From Hedera helix (lineage: Eukaryota > Streptophyta > Magnoliopsida > Apiales > Araliaceae): a DNA stretch of 64,000 nt. The notes under the pieces are model-generated. The model was not told the DNA's origin and ran no database searches. It worked only from the letters and a program-made list of their open reading frames with translations. How positions within the stretch are numbered: the first letter of the stretch is position 1; the number at the start of each line of letters is the position of its first letter. Below are positions 1 to 13,279 of this stretch, one piece after another. Both the position numbers and the translations under genes were made by a program. The stretch is taken from assembly GCA_947179155.2 (NCBI GenBank), contig OX359273.1, positions 16,748,875-16,812,874 on the forward strand, in the 5' to 3' direction.

Positions 1-960
1 TGGGAGTCATTTGTTGTGTATGGCGACAATTGTCCATTTTAAACGTTTTAAAACGTTCGCCGACGACCGAGACGAATTATTTAGAAAAATAAGGCCAAAT
101 TATGATTTTTAAATATTTTAAAGGCTCATGCAAGTCAATTACATATTATATGTGTTATGTGAAGTGTTGGAATTGAGGAATTTAATTTAGGGCCAAAGAT
201 AGCAAGGTTTTTGGAATAGAAAATTTTTCAGAAAAACCAGAGTAGCGTCGGGGCGCCACCTTTTGTGCTATGAATTGCGCTGGGGCGTAGTGTTGCTGTG
301 AAGACCACGTCGGGGCGAGATCAGAGCAAGTCGGGGTGAAGTTGGGATGAGCCAATCTCGCGGCCAGCGAGATTGAAAGAACAAAACATGGCGTCGGGGC
401 GCCATGTACTGAAATTTGAGAAATAATTTATTTTATTTTCAAAATGAAATGTTTTGATATTAAATGATAGAAATATGTATGTAGGCCATAATTTGATAAA
501 AATGATCAATATGGTAGACATTAAGTTATAAATGAACAATGTGTTACGTGTTAGGGTTATGTTAAGCTAACGGGTAGCTTGTTTAGCAAGTTATGACATG
601 CATGTGTATGTAACTAATGCATGAACCAATATTATGGTCATGTAGGTTATAGACGGGATAATATTGTACCAGTTGTGGTAGACGAGGATACATGCAAGTC
701 TTCTATTCGAACTTTCAATTATAGTTCATTGAAAAATCATTCATGTTATGCATTCATATGATCATGTAAAGTTCATTTACTATTGAACTACTTTGAAAAG
801 AGTCGATGCCAATGTTGATTCCGGCTAGACACATAATGATACATGTTGTAATCAGATGTTTATTGTTATGTGCTCCAATCCACATTGTTGTGGTGCCGAT
901 TCTCTGATATGATGTAATAGAACAACACTGATAAAGGGGAGTAATGTATATATAATATAA
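1..960 (+). repeat. Relic of a large Gypsy-type LTR, plus orientation
   Basis: There is no credible coding frame. GC-rich near-palindromes (about 245-258 and 388-407, catggcgtcggggcgccatg) stand out from AT-rich sequence, and the text before them (atgtgttatgtgaagtgttg) resembles the reverse strand of the solo LTR at 55435-59617. That places this stretch in the same broad class of Tekay/Del-like LTRs. Both ends are missing or unrecognisable, so family and limits are uncertain. Confidence 0.5.
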
Positions 961-2942
961 TTTTATGACATGGTTGCGTCGATAGATCTTTATGTCATAT
1001 TATAATATTACTATTTAATAATATAATATTAATAATATTAAGTCATATTACATATTACTATTTAATAAAAACTAACATATAAACTAAAAAACCCTATTTA
1101 GCTGCTTTGCCCTTTCTTTTATCCTTACAGGATCCACTGGCCTTCTCTGGCTTAGCTGAAATATTATATTTAAGTATGGGTGAGCAATTAAGTTGCTCTG
1201 CAAGTGTAAACAATTTATGACATTATATCTCATGAGTAAAATAAATATTTTGGAATAACCTTCAACAATTGTTCAATAAATGTGAAGAAACTTGAATAAT
1301 AGAAAAACATTTTCTTTTTATTTAAAATCAATATCTTTCATGCTGAAAGGTCGCAAGATCAAGAACTCATTAAAAACATTAACAATCACAAGGACTAATA
1401 ATGCACGGTAGGTCATAAGACCACATTACTTTAAGATATGTACTTTAGGGGATCAACATATCACACCCTATATTATGCATAACATAAAAAACTAACTTAA
1501 GCGTTAATCGAAATCATATGTCTGGTTATCTTACTTTTAATTCTCTTACTATAAGGTTTGTTCAATCTCAGCTTTAACATAGGATTCCACACCAAACAAC
1601 TTAGATTGGATTAACTTTAAAGAATTTTCATGAATTCAATAACTTATCTCAAAGGTTTAATTGAAACAAATGACATAGACTCACATTATAAGACAATCCA
1701 ATGATCCAATGACTGAACATCATTTTCAAAGCACTTAAGTGCAAACATGGTATACAATTATAGATTATGAAATCAAGAACAAGCTCTATGATGCCCCTAA
1801 ATCACTGCACTTACTATAGATGACTTGATGCTCACTATAAATGCTAAATCATTAGGTTTATGGATAATTTTCTTTATTCATAAACAAAGTTCTCATCTTA
1901 ATTTCCAAAGATATTTCATTATTTTATATCAAGTCCTTGTAATCGATACAAGAGACTTAATACTCATTCCTAACATTTTAAACCTTAATATTTAGATATT
2001 CTATAATTTCACATGTTCCAACATCCACGACATTAAATCATTAGGACGGCTCTTGGGAACAGAGAATCTTGATGTGAATGTTTGTATCTTCACCCGTGAT
2101 AAATGTTTGCATCTTTATCCGTGACAAATAGTTGTATCTTCTTTCCGTATAAAACATTACCCAACTAGTTAAAACCCTCATTCGAAACATATTTGTTTAT
2201 AGTGATATCTCTTCATATTAATAATCCTACTTATCCGACATTCAGAATAGTAATAACGAGTTATACCTGGTTTCGAGGAACCTTAACAATGGATTTGACC
2301 AGTCAACATCGCTTAGTTTTGTCTCGTATGTACAGCACTAAAGTAAAGACATAACAAGAGAATGTGATAAAATCTAATAATATTAATATAATATTCGGTT
2401 ATATGTGTGAAACTTATTCTTATTCCAAAATGTCATTATGACTACAGTTAAGAACAGTTAAGGAAAACACTAAAGTAGTCTACGCATTTCTTCTTTCCTT
2501 TCTTCTTTGAGCCAGAGCTCTCTGGTATGTATGCAATTTAGGTTTATGCAAGGGTGAGTTAAGATGCTCAGCAAGTCTTAAACACATAGCATATAAGTGA
2601 ACTCACACCGATATGGATTGTAAGGATTCATGGCACAACAATTGATATAACAAATGTTCTTAACATAGTAAGACTGAGTGGTGTTTAGGCCTTGAACTGT
2701 TCTTTGTCTTTCGACTTAGAACCTTTACTATGGATATAGAAAGGGGATCAACCTAACGACATCCTATATCATACATAACATACTTTTCATCAGACTAATT
2801 ACGAACAGCTATACATTTTTGTTCATCTCAGCTTACTTCACATGTCAGGATCACCCCAAGACAACTTGGTTTGATATAATAAAACATGATTCGAAATATA
2901 TCACGAATAAGCATTTCATTTTTCAAGTTATGCCGAAACAAG
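961..2942 (-). repeat. Two diverged direct copies of an LTR-tail sequence
   Basis: About 1100-1640 and 2480-2930 are diverged copies of one unit. Both hold a CT-rich stretch, then a 'gggtgag...ctc(a/t)gcaag' hairpin, then 'aggggatcaac', 'cataacata', 'tctcagctt' and 'caacttgg/caacttag' in the same order. The hairpin and its flanks match the minus-strand end part of the solo LTR at 56150-56225. Between the copies (1640-2480) lies AT-rich sequence with three imperfect 'gtatcttcacccgtgataaa'-like repeats near 2076-2150. No gene is visible. Confidence 0.5.
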
Positions 2943-3537
2943 TGTTGGTTTGCAAAAATATGGCATACGTATAATCAAATTATATAAGCGCAACGGAAGC
3001 AAGAAAAATCAGATTTTAAAATTTTTTGTACAAACCAATAACCCGGATCTTTCTTATGCGACTATTATTAATTGAGGAAGGATAAAAGAATTTATACCTT
3101 TGTAGAACCAAGCTTCCACGGGTACAAGTTCAACTCCCTATAATCCTTCGCGTTCTTCTTTAAATTCACCGATTAGATTTCACGGATCAATGTTAGCTCC
3201 CCAAGTATGAAGCCTCTAGAGGTGATCCACCAAGAGATCTATGAATAAAAGAAGTAGATTATGGTTTCTCCAAACCATGGGTGGCTAGCCCTAATTCTCT
3301 CTCTCTCTCTCTCTCTAACTCCTTAGATGTAGAGAATTATGGAGTACTCTCTCTAATCTAATGAAAGAGTGTGTAACCTTAATTTATGATAAGACTCCTC
3401 TTATTTATAGATCAAGTCAACCCTCTTAAACTATTTAGGATTAGGGTTTTAATTTAATTCCCAATTTAATTAAGAACTAAATTAATTAATTAGAATTCCT
3501 AAACTATTTAGGAACTTAATTATTTAATAATGAGAAT

Positions 3538-5705
3538 TGTTGACGCCAGAAAAAGTTTGTTTCGTTTTTTTTATATTAAAAGCCCTTTCCAATTTAGCCT
3601 TTGATTAAGATGTGATTTTTTGAAAAAGGTCGGCTTAAGTGTCGACGGGATTTGAAAGGTTGATTTTATAATGAGCCAATTGACCAGAGTCGCCAGTTGG
3701 TATATTTGAAATGGATGTACCAACTCATCCGAATTTTATTTTCGTAATCGCTGGCTCATATGTGACTCCGAATTAATTGGTCTGCGAACTGAGATTCATA
3801 GAGTTCGGGGGCTTGCTTAAGCGAGGGGAAGGTGTTAGGCACCCCCCGACTTCCGTGAAACACGGTTACCGCAATCTCGATATTTCCCTATCCTTTTAAA
3901 ATCCTAAAAATGTGTGAGTTGTATGTGTGTGCGTGCATGCCTAGGTGAATGTTTATGGTGAATTTTGCTTGAATTTTATCTGGCAAATGTGCCTTATTCT
4001 GGAAAGCGTTTTAGACATCGTTTGATCCAAATGACAAGGCTTTGTTTCATAATAAAGATTGATTTTAACTTTGAAAGCGATGAGGATTTTTATTAGATGT
4101 CGTTTATAGAAAACAAGAGTGTTTTAAACTTTTGTCAAATAGGAATCGAGACTATACATTGCCTTCTAACAGTAAATCGAATAAAATGAAGGCAACTTCT
4201 AGAACTCTTTAACCCTATGCACAAAGTTTAATGAAAACGTTTGTCTATTTTTACGAAATCATTTTTTATGATATTTCAAAACCAATTAGAGCCTTTTCAT
4301 CAAACCGGAATCAAAGTTCGCCACAACTTTTAATTTTAAATCTCGTGAATCTAATATCCTAATTTAATCACTTTTAGAAAATCTTTATCGTTTGCCTTAT
4401 TTTGGAAAACCGTTTTTTCGTGTCGTAAATCAAAACGAGCATTCAAAACATGTCGGGGCTATCCATGGGCATGTGAGCCGTCTAAATAACCTCAAACACC
4501 CACAATCACATACTTTACTATTACGGGGCCTTAAACCCGATCACGGCTTGGTATCGCTTTAAGGCCCGATATTACGTATATACAATCATGGACCCTATAC
4601 AATGATTACATACATCCAAATTTGTCCATCGTCGGGATTTGACCACGAGGATCTCCTCCCTAGGCTCACAGTTATCCAAATCGTTGCACAACCATACCAA
4701 GGCAAGCTTAACAAAACTAAACTTGTTACTACGCTACACGAATCAAAAATTACAATTCCAACACTACGAACTATCCGTTAACGCCATGAACTACATTATC
4801 CCCGTACGGATGTCATCGGGACATTAGGAGGAGATTACGTTCCGACGGAACCATCGCTAATGATCCCTAATCCACGAGTCCTCACTAATATAACAACATA
4901 CTACGCTAAACAACCCAAAACACAAGATTATAATATTAATACAAGCAAAAAAATATCAAAAGAAACACCCTTTTCACCTTGCAATATATCAACAAAAGCT
5001 TTATATTTCACGATTCAAGCAAAACCACAAGAACGCCTCACTATTGGAACAATGATCAACAATTTATCATCCAAATAATCTCCACCCGAGCCTCTCTCTC
5101 TCTTCTCGCGTTTTTTCTCTCTCTAAAAACTTAAAAATGTTTCTCTTCTTTTGCTCTCGGGTGAAACTGGCAATGTATAGCGTTCCGCAAGCAGCCGCAG
5201 ATGCAACTGTAGCTGGCCGCAGGTGCATCTGCGGCTGCCTTCGCTAGCTGCCCGCGCCGAATCCTCGGCTGTCGGGTTGTCTCCTCAAGCTGCGAACAGT
5301 CCACTTTGTCGGTGGCCGCAGGTGCACCTGCGGCTGTCCGGTTTGTTTTTTTCGATTTCCGTGTCACGCGGTCTTAAATCGCCAATTTCTGCTATATTAT
5401 TTGGGAAGGTTGTTACCTGCTGCATAAATTATTTTTGTGCATGGTTTCCCGAGAGCGAGACCCCCTACTGCCGTAAGCGTAATGGTCATTTGCCGTCTTT
5501 GGCGACCGCATCGGGCTTCGTCTGGATTGACTGTGTGTCTCGCCTCAAATGACTCGATTCTCGTTGTTCGTTTGGCAGCTTTGATCGTAAGCCGTTGTGG
5601 TGACTTCGTGTTAGCGTCCACCTTTCCTTTTCGTATGTCGGGTCGAATGACGATTTTGCCCTCCTGTTAGGGTTAGTACACAAGTGCAAAATTTGGGTGT
5701 CTACA
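3538..5705 (-). mobile_element. Solo LTR of a Tat-type Gypsy element
   Basis: On the minus strand it starts TGTAGACACCCAAATTTTGC and ends TGGCGTCAACA. It is flanked by a perfect 5-bp duplication, AGAAT, at 3533-3537 and 5706-5710. It is 2168 bp long, close to the 2229-bp 5' LTR of the Tat element at 32599, with which it shares the start, the GC-rich CCGCAG..CTGCGG block and the 'ggggtgcctaacacc' region, though it is clearly diverged. No internal sequence remains, which fits LTR-LTR recombination. The small open frames across 5131-5689 lie in the GC-rich part and are not taken as genes. Confidence 0.9.
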
Positions 5706-5849
5706 AGAATACTTCTTATTAATTAATTACTAAACCATTTAGTAACTTAATTAATTATTATAATTATAATTCCTAAACTATTTAGGAACTTAATTATTTA
5801 TAATACTACTACTACTTATTAATTAATTCATAAACAATTTGGGAATTAA

Positions 5850-5879
5850 ATAATAATACTAGTAATAATAATAATAATA

Positions 5880-5952
<73 letters not shown>
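5850..5952. repeat. AAT microsatellite in copy A left LTR
   Basis: Nearly pure AAT repeats over about 100 bp. The matching place in the right LTR (about 30870-30911) is much shorter, so the array changed length after insertion. Confidence 0.95.
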
Positions 5953-7148
5953 GGCTCCTCTTATTAATTTATAATTAGGATTTCAAAAATACTAAACTAT
6001 AAATATTAAGCTATTTAATTTATTTTACCATCATAGTATAAATTAAATATACTTAATTTATTATTACGATTATGCCATCCACTTTTAAAATAAATATTAC
6101 TCTTTTGCAGTGTGACCCTTTAGGTTCTCCATATTAAATCGGTTGTATAATAAATAAATTAGAACAATTCTAATTCATTTATTACAAATTAACTCTTTAA
6201 TTCAGAATAAATAATTATTCCACAATAAGGGTAAGCCCCCTTAGCGATTAGTCGACATTTCAGATAATATAGATTTCAACATTTGATCGTAAAAGAACCT
6301 TTCAGCGAATAGTTACCGTACAATTCAATCCTTCTACCATACAATGTCCCAATCAAATATAAGACACGGAATTTCTGTCAAGTCTTCTTTATTTGATTAT
6401 ATGCATTTCAATTCACAAATACACAACTCTAGTTAATGTAAATTAGAAACTCCTTTCTAATTCCATTCAACCCTGGCCAGGGATTTCTGAGTTGTCACTT
6501 ATTGAATCGCATAGGACATTCTCTCCCTTTACTGGAAGTGGTAGATCCTTTGTTGACCATTCATCTATCTCCATATGTACCTTATTATACCCAAGCACAT
6601 CCTTTGATATACCAATAGGTCTTAAGGAATATGTCAAAGTATAACTTAGTACACACAAGATACTAAGATGATCTCAAGTCTAAGGATCACTTGTACGACT
6701 ATCACATAAGGAACTCCTATTGACAGACGAGTAAAACTCCATTAGGTGTTCCTTGAACGAGTCACGTTCAGTGAACTTATTCTCTAATAAGCACCTACAT
6801 ACTTGCTTTAGTGTCTCTACACAAATGATTATGAGATCAATCATCCTCTTCATAAGAGCAAGCATAGTATGTACCAATCTATCCGGATCTACTAATCCCC
6901 TTTTTAGTGATCCAACGATTAGGAACAATTTTAGTTTTGAGCTATCTTGAATTTAGATCTCATTAGCATAATCCTCATCATGGTTCTAAAAGCATTGCTC
7001 AAAAACTATGGGTTTATCCATTTGATTAATTCAAGTAATTAATCATGAATAAAGAAATGCCTTGATACTTTTATTAATAAATGAAGAAGATTATAAAGTA
7101 TATGTTTATCACATCAAATGTGATTGGCTTGAGGGCATATTACTTTCA

Positions 7149-7160
7149 ATCTCCCACTTG
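7149..7160 (-). promoter_or_regulatory. Polypurine tract of Copia copy A
   Basis: The plus strand reads atctcccacttg, which is CAAGTGGGAGAT on the element strand, directly abutting the LTR that begins TGAAAG. It is identical to the tract in the intact Copia at 39789-39800. It would prime plus-strand DNA synthesis. Confidence 0.8.
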
Positions 7161-10100
7161 CACTAAAGCTAATTGCCCTTTGGTATCCCTATACCATTCT
7201 TCTCTAAGTGGCGTACAAATTGCTTAGTAAATACTTTAGTTAATGGATCTATAATGTTGTTCTAAGAGTCTACCATCTTTATGGTGTCGTCTCCTTTTCA
7301 ATGATTCATCTAATCATATGAAAGTGCCCCAACACATGTTTGGATTTCAGATGAGACCTAGGTTCCTTGGCGAATTAAACTCCTTTAATGTTAGGAACCA
7401 TTATAAGTTCTGTAAAGAACTTGTTTAACCAAACAATCACCTTTGCAGCTTCACTTATAGTTATTTACTATGTCTTTGTCACTAAATCAGCAACTCTTTG
7501 CTGTTTGGAACTTTTCCAACTCATTGCAGCACCGTTCATAGTAATCATATTACCTGAAACGGATATGTTGTTATCTTGGTTAGTCTGAACAAACTTGAGT
7601 TTGTTAAACCCTCTAGTTTTATATCAGACCCATTATTAGAAACTCTTTTCTAATATTCTTCTCCAAAATTGAACTGATAGCTGCTTATTATACATAAGCA
7701 ATATCAAGTTTAGTACATTTCAACGAATCAATGTACGTCCCTTGGGTTAAGCCGAGCATCCTTTATGATCTATCTCTATAGACCTTTATCCTAAATAGAA
7801 TGTTAGGACGTTTCTCCCAAGTCCTTAATGGAGAAGTTTTAGACAACCACATCTTTACTGATTGTAGCATCGGTATGTCATTCCTTATTGATATTATATC
7901 AACATATAATACTAGGAATGTCACAGTGCTCCCACTAACCTTTGTACATACTTAGTTCATCATTGTCTTTGATAAAATCAAACTCTTTTGATTGTCTCAT
8001 CAAAACGGATGTTCTATCTTCGAGAAACTTGCTTCAATTCATAATTGGATCGTTGTAACTTACATACTTGATTTGCTCCATCTATATGGAGACAAATTCT
8101 TTTGGTTGTATCATACATACATCCTTTTGTATAGTAAGTTGTTACTGCAAGTAAAATCCGATTGGATATATGCATTTTCACTAGTGAAAAATTTCATCTT
8201 AGTCAACTCATTGACCTTATTTGAAATCTTTTTACCACTAGTTAGGTCTTATAGGTCTCCACCTAGCCATCTGCTTTAGTCTTTCTCCAAAGACCCATTT
8301 TGGATTTTATGGTCATCAGCCATTTCTCTTGAGTATCTAATACTCATACCTCATCGTATATATCTGGATCATCATCCACTATGATGTGTACCTTATCATC
8401 ATCATCTATGATGAATCCATACCATTCAGGTATCTTCGGTACTAAACCAGATTTACGACTTGGTTGTGGTACAATAGGTTTATCTACTTGTACAGATTCC
8501 TTCATTTTATCTGTAGTGTTTTGTGGTTCTTGAACTTCTTCAAGATCTATTTTACTCCCACTAACCTTTTAAGGAAAAATAACTTTTTCCTAGAAGGCAG
8601 CGTGTTTCAACAAACACATTTTAGTTAGTCGGATTATAGAAGTGATACCATAAACTTTTTTTAGGATATCCCACAAGTTTACCCTTATCAGATCTTGTCC
8701 CTAGCTTATCATGTCAAACCATTTCACATAAGCTGAACAATTCAAATCTTAACATGCTTAAGACTTGGTTTCCTCCCTATCCATGACTCATATGAAGTCT
8801 TAGGGACGGAATTTGAAGGTATCTTATTTAGTAGATATGCGATCGTTTCTAGAGCATAACCCTAGAAGGATACTGGAAGATCGGTAATACTCATTATGGA
8901 TCATCACCATGTCCATTGTGAGAATACCATTTCGCTTGAGATGATCTAGAAACTTACTGCTTTAAGTATTCCCTTCTCGATCTAATCGAAGAACTTTAAT
9001 ACTTTTGGCATTTAGTTTCTATACTTCACTTTTGAATTCTTTGAAAGTTTCATATGATTTGGATTTGTATTTTATCAAATACATATATCGAAATCTAGAA
9101 TTATCAGTGAAAGTAATGAATGAATACCCTTCTATTGCATTTGTTGTCATAGGTCTCACACACGACTGTGTGTACCATCTCTAACAACTCTGCAACTCGC
9201 TCTCCATGTCAACTAAATGGAGATTTAGTCATATTGTCCATGATACAAGATTCACAAGTTGTATTTGATTCATAATCAAAAACTCTAAAAGCTTATCTTT
9301 ATACAACTTGTTTAGTCTTGTTTCATTAACGTGACCGAGTTAACAATGTTGCATGAAGTTATGATTCATATCATCTTTTTGCCTTTAATTTGTTCAATTT
9401 GAAATATTTTTCATATAAGTCAAGTATACAAAATCTATTAAGTAATCAACCAGTTCTAAATAAAACATTATCATTATAAACAGAACAACGATTGTTCATT
9501 ATTATAATGTCAAAAACCCTTCCTTGTCATCACATGGAACTGAAATAATGTTTCTAAGAACTGGAACATAGTAACAACTTACTAACTTAATAAACTTGCC
9601 CGTAGGCATTGCTAAACTATAAGTTCTCATGGCTAATGCAGCAACCTTTGCTTCATTTCCCAGCACATGAATTATCCTTTGTTTAGCTTTCTACTTCTGC
9701 TTAGTCTCTGCAACGACTTACATATGTGAGACCACCGTCCGGTATCTAATACCTAAGTAGAAACTTGACTTATAGAAAGTTCTATTTTATTATGAACAAA
9801 TCTATATCTGTAGCTGAAGTTTCACTAAACTTCTTCTACTTAACTACTACAACTCTCTTGCAGTTGTTCTTCCAGTGTCCTAGCTTATCGCAATGAAAGC
9901 AAACTCCTTTGCCCTCGGGATCACTTTTATTTATGTCCTTTGTTTAGCCTTTCTTTTGCCTTCTACTCTTTCTGACTCCTCAGAAATACCTTTGGTCATC
10001 TTCCTCCGCTTAGAAGATTCATCTACAAGTAAGACTTGGTTTTTCTAGGAAGGAAAGTGACTCTCAACAGTCTTCAACATATTTAAGCAAATCAGTTAAA

Positions 10101-10640
10101 ATGACTTCTAGCTTATTAATGTTTGAAGTTCACAACACATTGTGAATTAGAGTCAATGAGTGACTGCAAGATCGAATCTTGTCTCAACTCTCCATCCTTG
10201 ACAAAACATGTTTGTCCTAATTGATCAATCCAATTGATCATCTTTAGGACATGCGTTTTTTACTGTAGTGCCATTGATTATTATAGATCGGAAGAGCTCC
10301 TTAGATATTTTATATCTAATTGACTTATTTCGCTCACCATACAACTATTGAATGTGCAGCAATATAGTAGGTGCATCCATTTTCTCGTGTTGACGCTGTA
10401 ACTCGATACTTATGGATGCGAGTATGATGCATTGAGCCACCTTTGCATCAACTTGCCATTTAAAATAGCAATCTCTTCCTCAGAGGCTTAGTCTACAACG
10501 TTTGCAGGAATAGACAAATTAAGGACACTTGCTAGCTTTTCAGCATTGAGAACTATTCTCAAATTTGTTTAATCAATCCGAACAATTCGGTTCGATTAAT
10601 TGTTAGCATACATTATGCTATGCCGTATTAGTGAATTAAA
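7161..10640 (-). pseudogene. Decayed Copia gag-pol of copy A
   Basis: The sequence is collinear with the intact Copia polyprotein at 39803-43741: RNase H/RT near 7165-8330, integrase near 8640-9300, protease and zinc-knuckle region near 9600-9950, gag near 10000-10630. It has many frameshifts, stops and deletions; for example the RNase H segment that reads 'cttggcttgtgcaacagctc' in the intact element is replaced by a short unrelated junction near 7370. No frame longer than about 100 codons survives. It cannot encode any of the enzymes. Several deletions are shared with copy B at 32108-32598, so decay began before these copies spread. Confidence 0.85.
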
Positions 10641-11870
10641 TAGAACAATATTCTTTAAGTGAATTAATAACAACATTAACATGCATTCATTTTATTAATT
10701 ACCAAAATAAATTAGGTTTTTATTTAAAATGGTGTTTCCCACTATTTTCATCAAACTATATTACCCTCCTTATATAGTTCGACAAATCTAGTTAAAAATT
10801 TGCTAGTGAGAAAAGGATCCTATCGACATAAGTACAGCCTTGTGTGTGCACAACAAACTATAGTTTATTCAATAGGTAGACAACTCCTTGTCAATTACAT
10901 CAACATGTAACTCCTTTGTATTTTGCCTATTAGATTATTATGATCATGTGTGTGCACATCCAAATCAAAATTATCTAAGTTAAGTCAAACCTAGCAATTC
11001 CATATAAGTGAAGAGAAAAATACCGCCCTTGTGTGTGCACAACAAAACTGTAATGTTCAATTCCTTTATAAGCATCAAATGTGATAAAACAACATCTCAA
11101 ATAATCGATATGAGCCTTGTGTGTGCACAACAAACTATATCGAGTATTTGATACTCTATCGTTTTATCATGCTAGAAGGCGACGTTTGATATTTTTAATA
11201 AATATCTTTGAACGTTACAACTTAATATTATGAGTAGTAAAATAAATAAATTAGAACAATTCTAATTTTATTTAATTGAATTAAACTCCTTTAATTCATG
11301 AATTAAACATTTTAATTCATTTTATAAATAATATTTATTCTACATCATGAGGGATTTATTAATATTAATTGTCTCATCTTGTTTAGCGCACATGCACACA
11401 TATATATAAAATACGCGTCATATTAATTAACATGCGAAACATGTTTGATAATATATAATATATATAAATAAGCATGCACATATAGAATACTATATTCTAC
11501 TTCGATTGATTATGGACTTTTATTCTAGTTTGATTTATTCGAGCCACCAAATAAACCAATTGGTCAAACCTAGGGTGCAAGAATAAATTAAATTAAATGT
11601 AACTATTACATTTAAATTCGGGCTCCATTACAAACGGGTCTTCATGCGCTCCTTGCTTCTTTGCTCAAATTCTTCAAAATAATTCTAACTAATCCTATTA
11701 CAAATTATTTACAATAAATAGAAACATTGATCAACAGTCAAGGGGAAGTACATAGGAGGGAGATAGAATTATACATAAGAAAAATTAGAAAGACGAGGTA
11801 CGCAGACCCCATTTATTAAAACTCATTCATTCATGCATTTAATTTAAAATTAAATCCAATCACATTGGTC
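10641..11870 (-). other. Untranslated leader of Copia copy A, distal part
   Basis: Non-coding and AT-rich, homologous to 43790-44970 of the intact Copia. It carries four copies of a TGTGTGTGCACA-type motif (about 10843, 10943, 11030 and 11113), spaced about 80-100 bp, each in a similar 'cttgtgtgtgcacaacaaac' setting. The leader resumes at 29089 after the LARD array. Confidence 0.75.
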
Positions 11871-13270
11871 AATAGTGTAATATCCCAGATAATTTCAAGA
11901 TTTTAAATAATATCTTAGTTGATTTTATTAAAGGTTAAGGTTTAAACCTAGAAGGTGATAAGGAAGATGTGTAGAAAATGGGTAAACATTTTTTTCTTAA
12001 CATAAATTATTTGTTAGAAATTAAATGTGAGAATATTTTAATGATGCAGGTAGATAATTTATTTAAGAAATTCAATTGAGAAGTGAAGGTGAATATATTA
12101 ATATTTATATATATACACCTATAGTTGAGTTTGTTAGTGAAACAAGGAGATGAGTAAATTAATACTCAATAAAAACTAATAAATTAATTAGTTTAAATTT
12201 GAAGTAAGAAGGAAAGTCATGAAATATAATTAATTAAATTAATTATATTAGTTATGAGTTAAAGTTATAGAGGAGATAGAATTATTGCCGATGATGGCAA
12301 TAATAAGAAGTAATTAATTAAGAAATTAACTTAATTATTAAGTTGTGGTATAGAGTCCAAGTAATTTAATTACTACTAGTGGACTAGCCCAAAAGGATTA
12401 TATCTGTTAGCCCAATATGGGAATATTTACATGAAGGTGGGTAATTTAATAAGAGAGCCCAATGGAAGGTAAACTATGTAGCCCAAACATTTAAAAGTCC
12501 AATGTTGGTCAAAGTGTTGAAAAATATTATTGAGTGTAGAGAATTAACTAATGTAGGGTTAATTGAATAACCCTAGTTGGTAGACATGAGAGAGCATTAA
12601 CCAAACGTTGGTGAATTGCTAGAAAAAGGAAAGTGGTGATGAGAATTAACTATGGATGAGTTAATTATGTAACCCAATGTGGTAGAATAAATTAAATCAA
12701 ATTTAATTGGACTATAATATAAGTCCAAATGAGGTATTAAACTAGGTCAAATTAATTAACCTAGTAGTTCATGTATTTAATTAAGCCTTGATCCAAGTTA
12801 TAATTAATCAAGCCCAATGCTTGTTTTAATTAAATGTAACATATGGTATTTAATGTTAGCCCAATGTAATAATTAAATTGAGCAAAAACCAATTAATTGG
12901 ATGAGCCCAATATATTAAATCCTAGAGTCCAATGTGGAGCCCAAATAGTAGTCAAAGTTGTGGTCAATATATATACATTGGTGTATATATATATGGATAC
13001 TTATATAATGATATATGATATAAAAATAAAGCCAAATTGGTATAATATAAATGTAAATCCCGAATTTTGGGGCTCACATGGTCAAAAAGGTTGCTTGTTG
13101 GTTGATTTTGGGTACAAAGTTGGTTCAACAACTCCCCACCAACCCTAGTCAATCAAATGGTCATTCAAAAGGTCTATCAATTGGTCATTCAAGCTATAGT
13201 AAGCTTGATTAGCCCTTAATTTCACCAATGCTAGTAGATTAATGGAAGTTGATGGAGATTAAGGTGGTTC

Positions 13271-13279
13271 TATAAATAG
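13271..13279 (+). promoter_or_regulatory. TATA box of LARD LTR 1
   Basis: TATAAATAG, followed by a GA-rich region with 'caagagagaaaagagagagc', typical of the start of plant LTR transcripts. Transcription would begin about 30 bp downstream. The matching boxes are at 19786 and 26218. Confidence 0.75.

Larger units (their letters stand above)
2943..7148 (-). repeat. Copia copy A 3' LTR (left), split by solo LTR
   Basis: Starts TGTTGGTTTGC and ends ATTACTTTCA on the plus strand, so on the minus strand it is TGAAAG...CAACA. Without the 3538-5705 insertion and its duplicated 5 bases it is about 2.03 kb, close to the 1.98-kb right LTR. The extra length is partly an expanded AAT microsatellite. A minus-strand TATA-like element (TATAAATAAGAG) lies near 3405. 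Confidence 0.85.

Noticed and set aside
5131..5689. Cluster of overlapping frames in the solo Tat LTR, with matches in 32948-33311 and 62788-63059
   Set aside because: These come from GC-rich LTR sequence with few stops. Frames exist on both strands and are built around the palindromic motif.
12897..13152. Overlapping 60-80-codon frames around the TA-rich upstream part of each LARD LTR
   Set aside because: They lie upstream of the TATA box in U3, on both strands, with no domain; this is chance openness repeated three times.
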